From Nannocystis sp. (lineage in GTDB: Bacteria > Myxococcota_A > Polyangia > Nannocystales > Nannocystaceae), in assembly GCF_016714285.1 (NCBI RefSeq), contig NZ_JADJNN010000001.1:186001-250000 (forward strand): a stretch of 64,000 nt of DNA, in the 5' to 3' direction. Both the position numbers and the translations under genes were made by a program. How positions within the stretch are numbered: the stretch's first letter is position 1; every line of letters begins with the position of its first letter. The notes under the pieces were generated by a model, which was given only the letters and a program-made list of their open reading frames with translations, was not told the DNA's origin and searched no databases. Shown in pieces: positions 39,482-47,812 of this stretch.

Positions 39482-41743
39482 ATGAAGCCCCAGGAGCCAC
39501 GCATGGGTGCGAGCGCCGAGGCGAGCGGCGAGCCGCGCAATGATCTGCGGCTCGACGCGAAGGTCGTGAGCACGGTGTTCCATGGCAAGGACACGCGCTA
39601 CACGGTGCTGCGGGTGCAGATGCCGGGCGAGCCGGGGCTGGCGACCTGGGTCGGGCGCAGCGGTGGGGTCGACGACGGGGCGCAGGTGTCGGCGGCGGGC
39701 GAGTGGGTGCATCACCCCACGCACGGGCGGCAGTTCGCGTTCACGCGGCTGGTGGCGAAGGCGCCGACGACCCTGCCGGGGATCGTGCGCCGGCTCGAGC
39801 GCTACCCGGGGCTCGGGGCCGACAAGGCGGAGAAGATCGTGGCGAAGTTCGGGCTCGACACGCTGACGATCCTCGACAAGCAGCCGCGTCGGTTGCTCGA
39901 GGTGGAGGGCGTGGGGCCGAAGACGCTGGAGAAGCTGCTGGCGTTCCACGAGGCCCGCAACGGGCCGGTGGTCGAGGTGGAGAACCAGCTGATCGAGCTC
40001 GACCTGCCGACCTACCTGGCGCAGGCGATCGTCGACCGCTACCAGGACCGGGCGCTGCAGGTGATGCGCGAGCGGCCCTACCGGCTGGCCCGCGAGGTCC
40101 GGGGCATCGGCTTTCTGACCGCCGACAAGATCGCGCGGGCGCTGGGGGTCGACCTCGAGAGCGACGACCGGGTCGACGCGGGGCTGCTCTACACGCTCGA
40201 GCAGGCCGAGCAGGACGGGCACTGCGCGCTGCCCGAACCGGTGCTCGTGCAACAGGCGGTGCGGATCCTCGAGCTGCCGGCGGACAAGATCGCCGACGGC
40301 GTCGCGCGCCTGGTCGCGGGCGACGATCTGGTCCGCGACGAGCGCCCGGGCCAGAGCGGGGCGCTGTGCTACCCGCGGCGCCACTACGAGGCCGAGCTGC
40401 ACGTCGCGGCGGCGCTGGTCGACCTGGCCCTGGGGACAGGTGATCGGCCGCGCTGGCGATCGATCGCGATGCCGTCGGACCTGAGCCCGGGGCAGGCGGC
40501 CGCGGTCGCGGCGATCACGGACGCGGGCCTGGTCGTGCTCACGGGCGGGCCGGGCACGGGCAAGAGCACGGTGACGCGGCAGATCATCGAGACGGCGCTG
40601 GCCAACGGGTCGGCGCTGCTGCTGGCGGCGCCGACCGGGCGCGCGGCCAAGCGGCTGGCCGAGGCGACCGGGCAGCGCGCGACGACGATCCACCGCCTGC
40701 TCGAGATCCAGGGCAACACGGGGCAGTTCACGTATGGGGCCGACAACCCGCTGGACCCGGGGCTGGTGGTGATCGACGAGGCGTCGATGCTGGACCTGCC
40801 GCTGGCGGAGGCGCTGCTGTCGGCGCTGACGCCCGAGCACCGACTGCTGCTGGTCGGCGACGCCGACCAGCTGCCGTCGGTGGGGCCGGGCAACGTGCTG
40901 CGCGACGTGATCGCGGCGGCCGAGCGCCCGGGCTCGCCGATCCCGGTGGTGCGCCTGACCCAGATCTTTCGCCAGGCCGAGGGCTCGACGATCGTGGTCG
41001 GCGCGCACGACATCTTGCACGGGCGGGTGCCGCAGAGCGACCGCCGCAGCGACGGCGAGTTCTACGTGGTGCCGGCCCGCGACGCCGAGCGGGCGCACGA
41101 GCTGGTGATCAAGGCGGTGACCGAGCGCATCCCGCAGGCCTACGGCCTGAACCCCCGCACGGACATCCAGGTGCTGTGCCCGATGCACAAGGGCCGGGCC
41201 GGGACGGAGGCATTCAACCTGGCGCTGCAGGCCCACCACACCCAGGGCCAGCCCGAGCTGGCGCTGCACTTCCCCGGGCGGGCGGCGCCCAAGTTGTTCC
41301 GGGTCGGCGACCGGGTGATGCAGGTCCGCAACGACCACGAGCGCAACGTGTTCAACGGCGACATCGGCGTGGTCACGGCGGTGTACCCGGACACGCAGAC
41401 GCTGGTGGTCGAGATCGACGGCACGCCGGTGGCCTACGACAGCAAGCAGCTGGCGTCGCTGCAGCTGGCCTACGCGGTGTCGATCCACAAGAGTCAGGGC
41501 AGCGAATTTCCGGCGGTGGTGGTGCCGCTGCTCGGCGAGCACCACGTGATGCTGCGCCGCAACCTGCTGTACACGGCGGTCACGCGGGCGCGCCGGCTGT
41601 GCCTGATCGTCGGCGACCCGCGGGCGGTGACGCAGGCGGTCCACCGCGGCGACGCGGCCCGCCGCTACACCGGGCTGTCGGAGCGCCTGCTGGCGACCCT
41701 GCGCGCGCGCCTCGGCGAGACCGAGTTCGTCGCCGACGTCTGA
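39482..41743 (+). CDS. recD2: RecD2-type SF1B DNA helicase
   Basis: 5'-3' helicase without RecBC partners, linked to repair and fork maintenance. The 753 residues hold helix-hairpin-helix motifs (YPGLGADKAEKIVAKFG, VEGVGPKTLEKLLAF), Walker A TGGPGTGKST, Walker B VVIDEASMLD, GDADQLPSVGPGNVLRD and the C-terminal SIHKSQGSEFPAVVVPL with TAVTRARRL. ATG 39482 or 39503 may be the start. Length is normal for RecD2. Immediately after the stop, its last 36 bases are repeated. Confidence 0.94.
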   Translation: MKPQEPRMGASAEASGEPRNDLRLDAKVVSTVFHGKDTRYTVLRVQMPGEPGLATWVGRSGGVDDGAQVSAAGEWVHHPTHGRQFAFTRLVAKAPTTLPGIVRRLERYPGLGADKAEKIVAKFGLDTLTILDKQPRRLLEVEGVGPKTLEKLLAFHEARNGPVVEVENQLIELDLPTYLAQAIVDRYQDRALQVMRERPYRLAREVRGIGFLTADKIARALGVDLESDDRVDAGLLYTLEQAEQDGHCALPEPVLVQQAVRILELPADKIADGVARLVAGDDLVRDERPGQSGALCYPRRHYEAELHVAAALVDLALGTGDRPRWRSIAMPSDLSPGQAAAVAAITDAGLVVLTGGPGTGKSTVTRQIIETALANGSALLLAAPTGRAAKRLAEATGQRATTIHRLLEIQGNTGQFTYGADNPLDPGLVVIDEASMLDLPLAEALLSALTPEHRLLLVGDADQLPSVGPGNVLRDVIAAAERPGSPIPVVRLTQIFRQAEGSTIVVGAHDILHGRVPQSDRRSDGEFYVVPARDAERAHELVIKAVTERIPQAYGLNPRTDIQVLCPMHKGRAGTEAFNLALQAHHTQGQPELALHFPGRAAPKLFRVGDRVMQVRNDHERNVFNGDIGVVTAVYPDTQTLVVEIDGTPVAYDSKQLASLQLAYAVSIHKSQGSEFPAVVVPLLGEHHVMLRRNLLYTAVTRARRLCLIVGDPRAVTQAVHRGDAARRYTGLSERLLATLRARLGETEFVADV

Positions 41744-41829
41744 GGGGGCGTGGCTCGGCGAGATCGAGTTCGTCGCCGACGTATGAGGGTGCGCGTCGCG
41801 AGGCCGAGTCCGTCGCCGACGTCGGGGGG
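41711..41829. repeat. Three tandem copies of the recD2 3' end
   Basis: Copy 1 (41711-41746) is the end of recD2 including its stop. Copy 2 (41754-41789) matches it at 34 of 36 bases. Copy 3 (about 41796-41829) is more diverged. The period is 43 bases. The array bridges to the convergent Cys-rich lipoprotein gene, whose stop is at 41835. Confidence 0.9.
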
Positions 41830-41834
41830 CCAGC

Positions 41835-42584
41835 TCAGCCGCCGCACTGCGCGGTGTGACAGCCGGTCATGGCCTTCCAGTCGACGACGCCGGCGACGTG
41901 GGCCAACGCGCAGTCGTTCTGGCAGTCGGCGAGGCACTGGTTGTCGCCGGGCAGGCACTGGGCGGTGCACTCGCTGACGCAGGTGTCGAGCGCGGTGCAC
42001 TCCGGGTTGGCCGCGCAGGCGGCCTCCTGGGCGCCGCACATGATCGGGCAGAACTCGGCGCAGGGGCCCTGAATGCAGTTCGAGATGGCGGTGAGGATCT
42101 GGACCGATTCGAGCGCGCCGGGGCAGCCCGGCCACTTGTCCACGCAGGGCTCGTCGCTGATGCACGCCCACGCGGTGGTGCAGGGGTCCGACTGGGCGCA
42201 CATGGTGAGGAGCTCGCAGCACTCGGCGGTCACGCAGGTGGCGCAGGCCTTGAGGCTCACGGCGCCGCCGAGCACACCCACCGCCGGGCACTCGCCGGGT
42301 GGGACCATGGTGGTGGCGTCGCCGCTGCTGCTGATGTCGACGCTGGTGGTGCTGGTGCTGCCAGGGGTGCCGGTGGTGGTGCTTGTGCTGGTGCTGTCGC
42401 TGCTGGTGGGGCTGGTGTCGGGGCCGCTGCTCGGCTCGCCGGTGGCGCTGGTGGGCGGCGTGTGAGCGGTCGTCGACGAGGCCGGGTCGGTGTTGCCGGA
42501 GTCGCTGGCGGAGATTCCCGGTCGATTGTCGACGAAGCAGCCGGCGGCCAGCAGGGCGGCGGCGGCGAGGGTCCGCGGCGTCAT
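41835..42584 (-). CDS. Cys-rich lipoprotein with Ser/Thr linker
   Basis: ATG 42584 gives 249 residues with signal and lipobox LLAAGC. Residues 25-95 form a Ser/Thr/Pro linker typical of myxobacterial surface lipoproteins. The C-terminal 150 residues contain about 26 cysteines (CVTAECCELLTMCAQSDPC, CIQGPCAEFCPIMCG, CVSECTAQC) without a recognisable named domain. It is probably exposed and disulfide-stabilised. It is divergent from yebC, with 71 bases between. Confidence 0.82.
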   Translation of the reverse strand: MTPRTLAAAALLAAGCFVDNRPGISASDSGNTDPASSTTAHTPPTSATGEPSSGPDTSPTSSDSTSTSTTTGTPGSTSTTSVDISSSGDATTMVPPGECPAVGVLGGAVSLKACATCVTAECCELLTMCAQSDPCTTAWACISDEPCVDKWPGCPGALESVQILTAISNCIQGPCAEFCPIMCGAQEAACAANPECTALDTCVSECTAQCLPGDNQCLADCQNDCALAHVAGVVDWKAMTGCHTAQCGG

Positions 42585-42655
42585 GGCGGCGATCCTAACA
42601 CCGCGGGGCCACTTCCAGGCGCGCGTGCGCCTGTGGTAGGAAGCCACCAGCAGTC

Positions 42656-43401
42656 ATGTCCGGCCACAGCAAATGGTCCACCATCAAGCGCAAGAAGGGG
42701 GCGCTCGACGCCCAGCGCGGCAAGATCTTTACCAAGATCGCCCGCGAGATCATGGTCGCGGCCAAAGAGGGGGGCGGCGACCCCTCGGGTAACCCGCGCC
42801 TGCGCACCGCGCTGGCGGCCGCCCGCGCGGCGAACATGCCGCGTGACAACCAGGATCGGGCGATCAAGAAGGGCACCGGCGATCTGGCGGGCGTCACCTT
42901 CGAGACGCTGCAGTACGAGGCCGCGGACCGGCGGGGTCGTGCTTTATCGTCGAGATCCTGACCGACAACAAGAACCGTACGGTCGCCGAGATCCGCACGC
43001 TGTTCGGCAAGTCCGGCGGCGAGATGGTCAGCAGCGGCGCGGTGTCGTGGATGTTCGTGCGCCGCGGCGTGCTCGAGGTGGCCCGGTCGAAGATCAGCGA
43101 GGAGGCGCTGATGGAGCGGGCGCTGTCCGCGGGCGGCGAGGACATCGAGGACTGGGGCGAGACCTGGGCGGTGTACTGCGAGCCGTCCAGCTTCAACGAG
43201 CTGCAGACGGCGCTCGCCGACCTCGAGCCGAGCGGCGAGATCCAGTACCTGCCGAAGCCCGAGTCGGAGATCAGCGTGAGCGGCGACGCGGCGGTGTCGG
43301 TGGCCAAGTTGTGGGCCAAGCTCGACGAGCACGACGACGTCCAGAAGTGCTACCTGAACGCCTCGCTGCCGGACGAAGTGCTGGAGGAGTACGGCCCCTG
43401 A
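42656..43401 (+). pseudogene. yebC: YebC/PmpR-family protein, frameshifted
   Basis: YebC-type proteins bind ribosomes or DNA and affect polyproline translation. The N-part MSGHSKWSTIKRKKGALDAQ is canonical, and the C-part from TDNKNRTVAEIRTLFGKSG onward is intact. Between them (42915-42942) the frame is lost by net -1. The expected GPGGVV...IVE core can be restored by adding G at two GG pairs and dropping one T from CTTT. That pattern of homopolymer miscounts strongly suggests sequencing error. The usual yebC-ruvC-ruvA order is kept. Confidence 0.88.
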
Positions 43402-43402
43402 G

Positions 43403-43909
43403 GTGCGGATCCTCGGCGTCGACCCGGGCACGCGGGTGGTCGGCTACGGCCTCGTCGATCGCGGCGAGGCCGGCTTCACCTACGTGGAGTGCGGGGTGAT
43501 CCGGCTCGCCGAGTCGGACCCGATGCCCGCGCGTCTGCTGACCCTCGCGGGCGAGCTGTCGGCGATCATCCACGAGTACCGCCCGGCGGTGGTCGCCCTC
43601 GAGACGGCCTTCCACGGGGTCAACGCCAGCTCGGCGCTCAAGCTCGGGCAGGCCCGCGGCGCGGTGATGCTGATCGCGGCGCAGCACCAGCTGGAGCTGG
43701 CCGAGTACGCGCCGGCGCTGGTCAAGCGGGCGGTGGTCGGGCACGGGCGCGCGACCAAGCAGGAGGTGCAGATCCGGATCCAGCGGCTGTGTCGGCTGAG
43801 CCGCGAGCCCACGAGCGACGCCGCCGACGCGCTGGCGCTGGCGCTGTGCCACGCGCAGCTCGGCGGCCGCGTCGACCTGTCCGCGAGGACAGCCCGGAGG
43901 CCGCGGTGA
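43403..43909 (+). CDS. ruvC: Holliday junction resolvase RuvC
   Basis: Cleaves four-way DNA junctions during recombination. The 168 residues carry the catalytic acids D7 (GVDPGT), E67 (ALETAF), D138 and D141 (SDAADALALAL), with the same numbering as the family. GTG 43403 follows the yebC stop by one base. The last nine residues (DLSARTARR) are coded by a dispersed palindrome and take part in the duplicated ruvC-ruvA junction. Confidence 0.96.
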   Translation: MRILGVDPGTRVVGYGLVDRGEAGFTYVECGVIRLAESDPMPARLLTLAGELSAIIHEYRPAVVALETAFHGVNASSALKLGQARGAVMLIAAQHQLELAEYAPALVKRAVVGHGRATKQEVQIRIQRLCRLSREPTSDAADALALALCHAQLGGRVDLSARTARRPR

Positions 43910-43961
43910 TCGGCGGTAGCGACCTGTCCGCGAGGACAGCCCGGAGGCCGCGGTGATCGGC
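43874..43961. repeat. Exact 41-base duplication of the ruvC-ruvA junction
   Basis: Bases 43874-43914 and 43921-43961 are identical. Each contains a perfect CTGTCC-N4-GGACAG and ends in GCGGTGATCGGC. In copy 1 the TGA ends ruvC; in copy 2 the GTG starts ruvA. The ancestral state was evidently a GTGA 4-base overlap, now pulled apart by a 47-base tandem duplication. Confidence 0.95.
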
Positions 43962-44579
43962 TGGCTCTCGGGGGTGGTGGTGGCCCGCGACGCGGCCCAG
44001 GGCGTGGTCGTGATCAACGTCAGCGGGGTCGGCTACGAGGTCCGGGTGTCGCTGCAGACGCTGGCCGAGGTAGGCGACCTCGACGAGCTGTGCACGCTGT
44101 GGATCTACACCTACGTGCGCGAGGACCAGCTGCTGCTGTACGGCTTCGCGTCGCCGGCCGAGAAGCGGCTGTTCCTGCTGCTCAACAGCGTGCCGAAGGT
44201 GGGGCCGAAGCACGCGCTGGCGGCCCTCGGCGGCTTCCCCTTCGCCGAGCTGGTCGATCATCTGCGTCAGGGCCGGCACGACCAGCTGCAGAAGATCCCC
44301 GGCATCGGCAAGAAGACGGCGGAGCAGATCTTGCTGTCGCTGGGGGACAAGGTCGGCGACCTGATCACGGGCGAGGCGATCGCGGTCGCCAACGTGCCGC
44401 GGGCGGACGGCGGCTCGGGGCTGCAGGACGAGGCGCGGGCGGTGCTGGTCGAGCTCGGGTGGCGGCTCAAGGAGGTCGACGCTGCGATCGCCCGGGTGGT
44501 CGCGGCGGGCTGGAAGGACGCGGACGGGGCGCTCGACGACCTGGTGCGGCGGGCCCTGGCTCAGCTGATGGAGCGCTGA
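43953..44579 (+). CDS. ruvA: Holliday junction branch-migration protein RuvA
   Basis: Binds four-way junctions and loads RuvB. The 208 residues have the OB domain (GWLSGVVVARDAAQGVVV), tandem helix-hairpin-helix motifs (VPKVGPKHALAALGG, IPGIGKKTAEQILL) and the mobile third domain ARAVLVELGWRLKEVDAAI. GTG 43953 lies within copy 2 of the junction duplication. ruvB is not in the window. The 3' end is itself duplicated downstream. Confidence 0.96.
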   Translation: MIGWLSGVVVARDAAQGVVVINVSGVGYEVRVSLQTLAEVGDLDELCTLWIYTYVREDQLLLYGFASPAEKRLFLLLNSVPKVGPKHALAALGGFPFAELVDHLRQGRHDQLQKIPGIGKKTAEQILLSLGDKVGDLITGEAIAVANVPRADGGSGLQDEARAVLVELGWRLKEVDAAIARVVAAGWKDADGALDDLVRRALAQLMER

Positions 44580-44665
44580 GGGCGACGGCGTCGCAGCAGG
44601 AGTGCGAGTGGTGCGGCGGGCCCTGGCTCAGCTGATGGAGCGCTAGGCGACGGCGTAGCAGCAGC
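44542..44665. repeat. Duplicated convergent junction of ruvA and the protease gene
   Basis: TGGTGCGGCGGGCCCTGGCT and the following 16 bases occur identically at 44542 and 44609 (period 67), each followed by GGCGACGGCGT-GCAGCAG. The left part is the ruvA end with its stop (TGA in copy 1, TAG in copy 2). The right part, on the minus strand, codes Leu/Arg runs typical of a MYXO-CTERM tail. The tail-to-tail junction as a whole has been copied. Confidence 0.88.
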
Positions 44666-45943
44666 AGGGAGGCCGACGGTGGCCAGCGGGATGGTGGCCG
44701 GGGTGGCGGCAGCCGCAGCCCGTCGGCGAGCTCGGTCGTGCCAGGGTTCGCCGCTGGTGTCGCTGCTGGTGTCGCTGTTGGCTTCGCCGCTGCTGGTCGG
44801 CGCCTGGGCGGTCTCGATGTGGAGCTGCAGCGGGGGCGAGATGCCCTCATTGCCGGCGAGGTCGGTGGCGACGGCCTCCAGGGTGTAGGTGCCGGGCTTG
44901 AACTCGAGCGCGGGGTCGTCGTAGAGCACGGACGCGTCGATGCGGGTGGTGCCGGGGACGTCCTTGCCGTCGACGCGCAGGTGCAGGTCGCGGAAGCCCC
45001 AGCCGACATCGGCCGCCTCGACGGCGATCAGGAGGGCCTGCTTGGGCTGGTCGGTGACAAACACGCTGCCCTCGCCGGGCGCGGTGATCTCGACGGTCGG
45101 CGGGGTGGTGTCGGGGTCGGCCGGGAATGGCGCGCCGCAGCTCGCCGACCAGTCGGTGACGGGGCCGCCGCTGCAACCATTGTCCCAGGTGCCGGCGGGC
45201 GTGCCTGGCTCGATGGGGAAGTCGGTGCATAACGCGGACGGGGCCCAGTTGCCGTCGGCGTCGCCGCAGGGGGTGAGGTCGATGCCGGAGGCGGCCTCGA
45301 GCCAGGGTAGCTGTAAATGTAGCTGCGAATAGTAGGTGCCCTCGCCGCAGGGGCTGCCGTAGGAGACGATGCCGAAGCTGCGCCAGCTGCCGTCGTCGAG
45401 GCGGAGGAAGGCGGGGCCGCCGGAGTCGCCGTTGCAGGCGTCCATGCCGTCGCCGCCGATGAACACCTCGTCGTCGAAGAACTGCACGATCGGTGTGGTG
45501 GTGATGCGCTTGGGGCCCTGGGGCAGGTTGCCCTCGGCGAGGCCGAAGCCGACCAGGGTGGCCTTGCGCCCGATCTGGACGGCGTCGGCCTCGCAGGCCG
45601 AGAGCGCGGGCACGATCGGGACGTCGAGGATCGGCGTGGCGAGGCGGCAGAAGGCGACGTCGCGGCCGAAGCCGACGCCGCCGTCCGGGTTGACCTCGCA
45701 GTGCTCGACGGGCACGCGGCGGGCCGGGCTGCGAAAGTCCTCGCCGAGCTGCAGCTCGGTGACCTCGGCGCCGCAGTGCCACGCGTAGACGATTAGCTCC
45801 GGGTGGATCAGGGTGCCGGTGCAGGTGCCCTCGTCGATGCTGACGACGCTCGGCCAGGCGCAGGTGGCTGCATTGTCGCCGCCGTAGATCGGGGTGGTCG
45901 GCGCGAACGCGAGGGCGAGGGACAATGTGAGGATCGCGGTCAT
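44561..45943 (-). CDS. Secreted trypsin-like serine protease, decayed MYXO-CTERM
   Basis: S1-family protease, 460 residues as the frame stands. It has a signal-like start (MTAILTLSLALAFAP), then IYGGDNAATCAWPSVVSI at the processing site. The catalytic triad lies in VYAWHCG, GRDVAFCRL and CNGDSGGPAFLR. An Ig/cadherin-like domain follows (TPPTVEITAPGEGSVFV), then a Thr/Ser linker. A MYXO-CTERM-like Cys-helix-Arg tail is recognisable only by switching frames around 44650-44720 (GCGC in one, LLLLRRR in another), so the sorting tail is broken or the sequence has indels. It overlaps the upstream gene by 4 bases. Confidence 0.85.
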   Translation of the reverse strand: MTAILTLSLALAFAPTTPIYGGDNAATCAWPSVVSIDEGTCTGTLIHPELIVYAWHCGAEVTELQLGEDFRSPARRVPVEHCEVNPDGGVGFGRDVAFCRLATPILDVPIVPALSACEADAVQIGRKATLVGFGLAEGNLPQGPKRITTTPIVQFFDDEVFIGGDGMDACNGDSGGPAFLRLDDGSWRSFGIVSYGSPCGEGTYYSQLHLQLPWLEAASGIDLTPCGDADGNWAPSALCTDFPIEPGTPAGTWDNGCSGGPVTDWSASCGAPFPADPDTTPPTVEITAPGEGSVFVTDQPKQALLIAVEAADVGWGFRDLHLRVDGKDVPGTTRIDASVLYDDPALEFKPGTYTLEAVATDLAGNEGISPPLQLHIETAQAPTSSGEANSDTSSDTSGEPWHDRARRRAAAAATPATIPLATVGLPAAATPSPSAPSAEPGPAAPLALLLRRRRPQRSIS

Positions 45944-46851
45944 GGGCAGTCCTTCGGGTCGCTGCCCTCACCGCACAGGTCGGTGCCCTCGGGCTCGTCG
46001 CACTGATTGTCGTCGGCCCACGGGCAATAGCCGCAGTCCCAGATGTCGGAGCCGGGCGGGCACATGCCGCCCATGCCCATCTCCTCGCAGACGCCGTCCT
46101 TCGGGTGGGCGCAGCAGTCGACGGCGTCGGAGCCGGGCGGGCACAGGCCGTCCGAGTCCTCGATCTCGTCGCAGACGCCGTCCTCCGGGGTGGGGCAATA
46201 GCCGCAGTCGAACATGTCGCTGCCCTGCGGGCACTGGCCGCCCATGCCCATTTCGTCGCAGACGCCGTCCTCGATGCTGGCGCAGCAGTCGTTCTTGTCG
46301 GTGCCCGGGGCGCACAGGTCGGGCTCGTCGCAGCCGCCGTCGTCGGTATAGATGCAGTAGCCGCAGTCGAACATGTCGGTGCCGGGCGGGCAGTCGCCGC
46401 CCATGCCGAACTCCTCGCAGACGCCGGCCTGGGTGGCGCAGCAGTCGTTCACGTCGCTGCCGGCGGGGCAGAACTCGGGGACGTCGCAGCTGCCGTCGTC
46501 GGTGTAGGGGCACTGGCCGTCGGGTCGGCAGAGGTTGCCCGAGTTGCAGGCGAGGTCGGGGCCGCAGGCCGCCTCGGGGCCGCAGACGCAGCCGTCGCTG
46601 CCCGGCTCGCAGTCGAGGGCGATGCAGACGGCGAACACGCAGACGAGATCGTCGGCGCAGGCGAGGTCGTCGCCGCAGGGGCAGTTCTCCTGTCCCGAAG
46701 GACAGGTCGGGCCGGTGCTCGCGGTGGTCGTGGGTTCGCCCGCGGTGGTCCCCGCGCTGGTGCTGGCGTCGCTGGCGTCGCTCGAACCCGTGGCCGAGTC
46801 GCCGGGGGCGGTGCAGGCGAGGAGGGGGACGAGGGCGAGCCAGGGGCGCAT
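45940..46851 (-). CDS. Cys-rich repeat lipoprotein
   Basis: 303 residues with lipobox-like PLLAC and a Ser/Thr linker, then about six repeats of 30-40 residues built on DGVCDEMGMGGQCPQGSDM and FDCGYC. Spacing of Cys and Asp suggests a disulfide- and perhaps calcium-stabilised rod. A perfect CTGTCC-N4-GGACAG at 46690 codes TCPSGQ at the linker end. Its stop overlaps the protease ATG by 4 bases, so protease and repeat protein are co-expressed. Confidence 0.85.
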   Translation of the reverse strand: MRPWLALVPLLACTAPGDSATGSSDASDASTSAGTTAGEPTTTASTGPTCPSGQENCPCGDDLACADDLVCVFAVCIALDCEPGSDGCVCGPEAACGPDLACNSGNLCRPDGQCPYTDDGSCDVPEFCPAGSDVNDCCATQAGVCEEFGMGGDCPPGTDMFDCGYCIYTDDGGCDEPDLCAPGTDKNDCCASIEDGVCDEMGMGGQCPQGSDMFDCGYCPTPEDGVCDEIEDSDGLCPPGSDAVDCCAHPKDGVCEEMGMGGMCPPGSDIWDCGYCPWADDNQCDEPEGTDLCGEGSDPKDCP

Positions 46852-46866
46852 CGAGCCCGAGTCATA

Positions 46867-47742
46867 TCAGGAATGCGCGGGTCTTGGGGGCGGCTCTCGT
46901 CGACGAGCCCAGGGCGGCGAGTCGCCGAAGAATGTCACGATCCGCTGGGCCCGCACGGGGTCGACGAATACCGCGTAGAACGCGATCATCTGCAGGCTGA
47001 AGTAGATCAGCTGATACATGGTGAGGGCGACCAGGAGGTGCATGCCGACGCCGAGCAGGAAGCCGAGCGGGCGTAATCTACGTACGCCGAGCAGGAGGGG
47101 GGCCAGCAATTCGAAGCCGAGGGCGGTGTGCTGCTGGACGGTGAAGGTCCAGGTCGGCAGGGTGCGGACCATCCAGGCGGCGGCGTCGGTCATGTAGAGG
47201 CCCTGGATCTGCATCCACAGGACGTCGTCATGCGCGAGCCAGTCGCCGTAGGCGGCCTTGCACACGCCGGAGCCGGCGTAGTGGAGGAGCAGGCTGAGCT
47301 GGAGGACGCGGATCGGCCAGGCGGGTATGTTGGCACCCGCGGGGGCGAGCAGCAGGAGCGTGAGGGAGAAGATGTAGAGGCGATTGAGGGTGAACGCGGA
47401 GATCGGGTCGGCGAGGGTGACGTAGATGACGCAGGCGAGGGCGACGGCGGTCGCGGGCCGGCGCAGGCGGCCGAACATGGCGAGGGCGACGCTGGCGAAG
47501 CAGACGATCGCGAAGGGGACGAGCCACGATTCGGGGAGCAGCGGGACGCCGGGGGCGTGGCCGCGGTCGGCGGCGACCGAGGGGTGAAAGCCGATATCGG
47601 TGAGCCACTCGCGGGCGTAGGCGAAGCGGGCGGCGAGGTAGTAGGCGAGGGTCGCGAGCATGGCGACGCGAAACAGCTCGAGGCGGGCCGCCGGGACCTG
47701 GGCGTACCAGAACTCCTGCCAATGTGCGTACAGGCGCCTCAC
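46867..47742 (-). CDS. HTTM-domain membrane protein (VKGC-like)
   Basis: A 291-residue multi-pass protein with about seven to eight hydrophobic helices, starting VRRLYAHWQEFWYAQVPAA and including SAFTLNRLYIFSLTLLLLAP and LLHYAGSGVCKAAYGDWL. This matches the HTTM/vitamin-K-dependent gamma-carboxylase-like membrane domain without the C-terminal catalytic part. GTG 47742 is chosen; upstream is a duplicated junction with the preceding gene. Substrate is unknown. The next gene upstream is a single-pass membrane protein, and bacterial HTTM proteins commonly occur in such pairs. Confidence 0.82.
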   Translation of the reverse strand: MRRLYAHWQEFWYAQVPAARLELFRVAMLATLAYYLAARFAYAREWLTDIGFHPSVAADRGHAPGVPLLPESWLVPFAIVCFASVALAMFGRLRRPATAVALACVIYVTLADPISAFTLNRLYIFSLTLLLLAPAGANIPAWPIRVLQLSLLLHYAGSGVCKAAYGDWLAHDDVLWMQIQGLYMTDAAAWMVRTLPTWTFTVQQHTALGFELLAPLLLGVRRLRPLGFLLGVGMHLLVALTMYQLIYFSLQMIAFYAVFVDPVRAQRIVTFFGDSPPWARRREPPPRPAHS

Positions 47743-47812
47743 GGGGCCTCCGGGCGGTGCGTGCGCGAGGGCCAATGTGCGTACCGGCGCCTCACGGGGC
47801 CTCCGGGCGGTG
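47719..47812. repeat. 41-base duplication of the HTTM gene junction
   Basis: Bases 47719-47759 and 47772-47812 are identical except for one A/C. Each contains CGCCTCACGGGGCC, the GTGA motif on the minus strand. Copy 2 supplies the stop of the 191-residue gene and copy 1 the GTG of the HTTM gene, with a period of 53. It has the same logic as the ruvC-ruvA junction. Confidence 0.92.
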
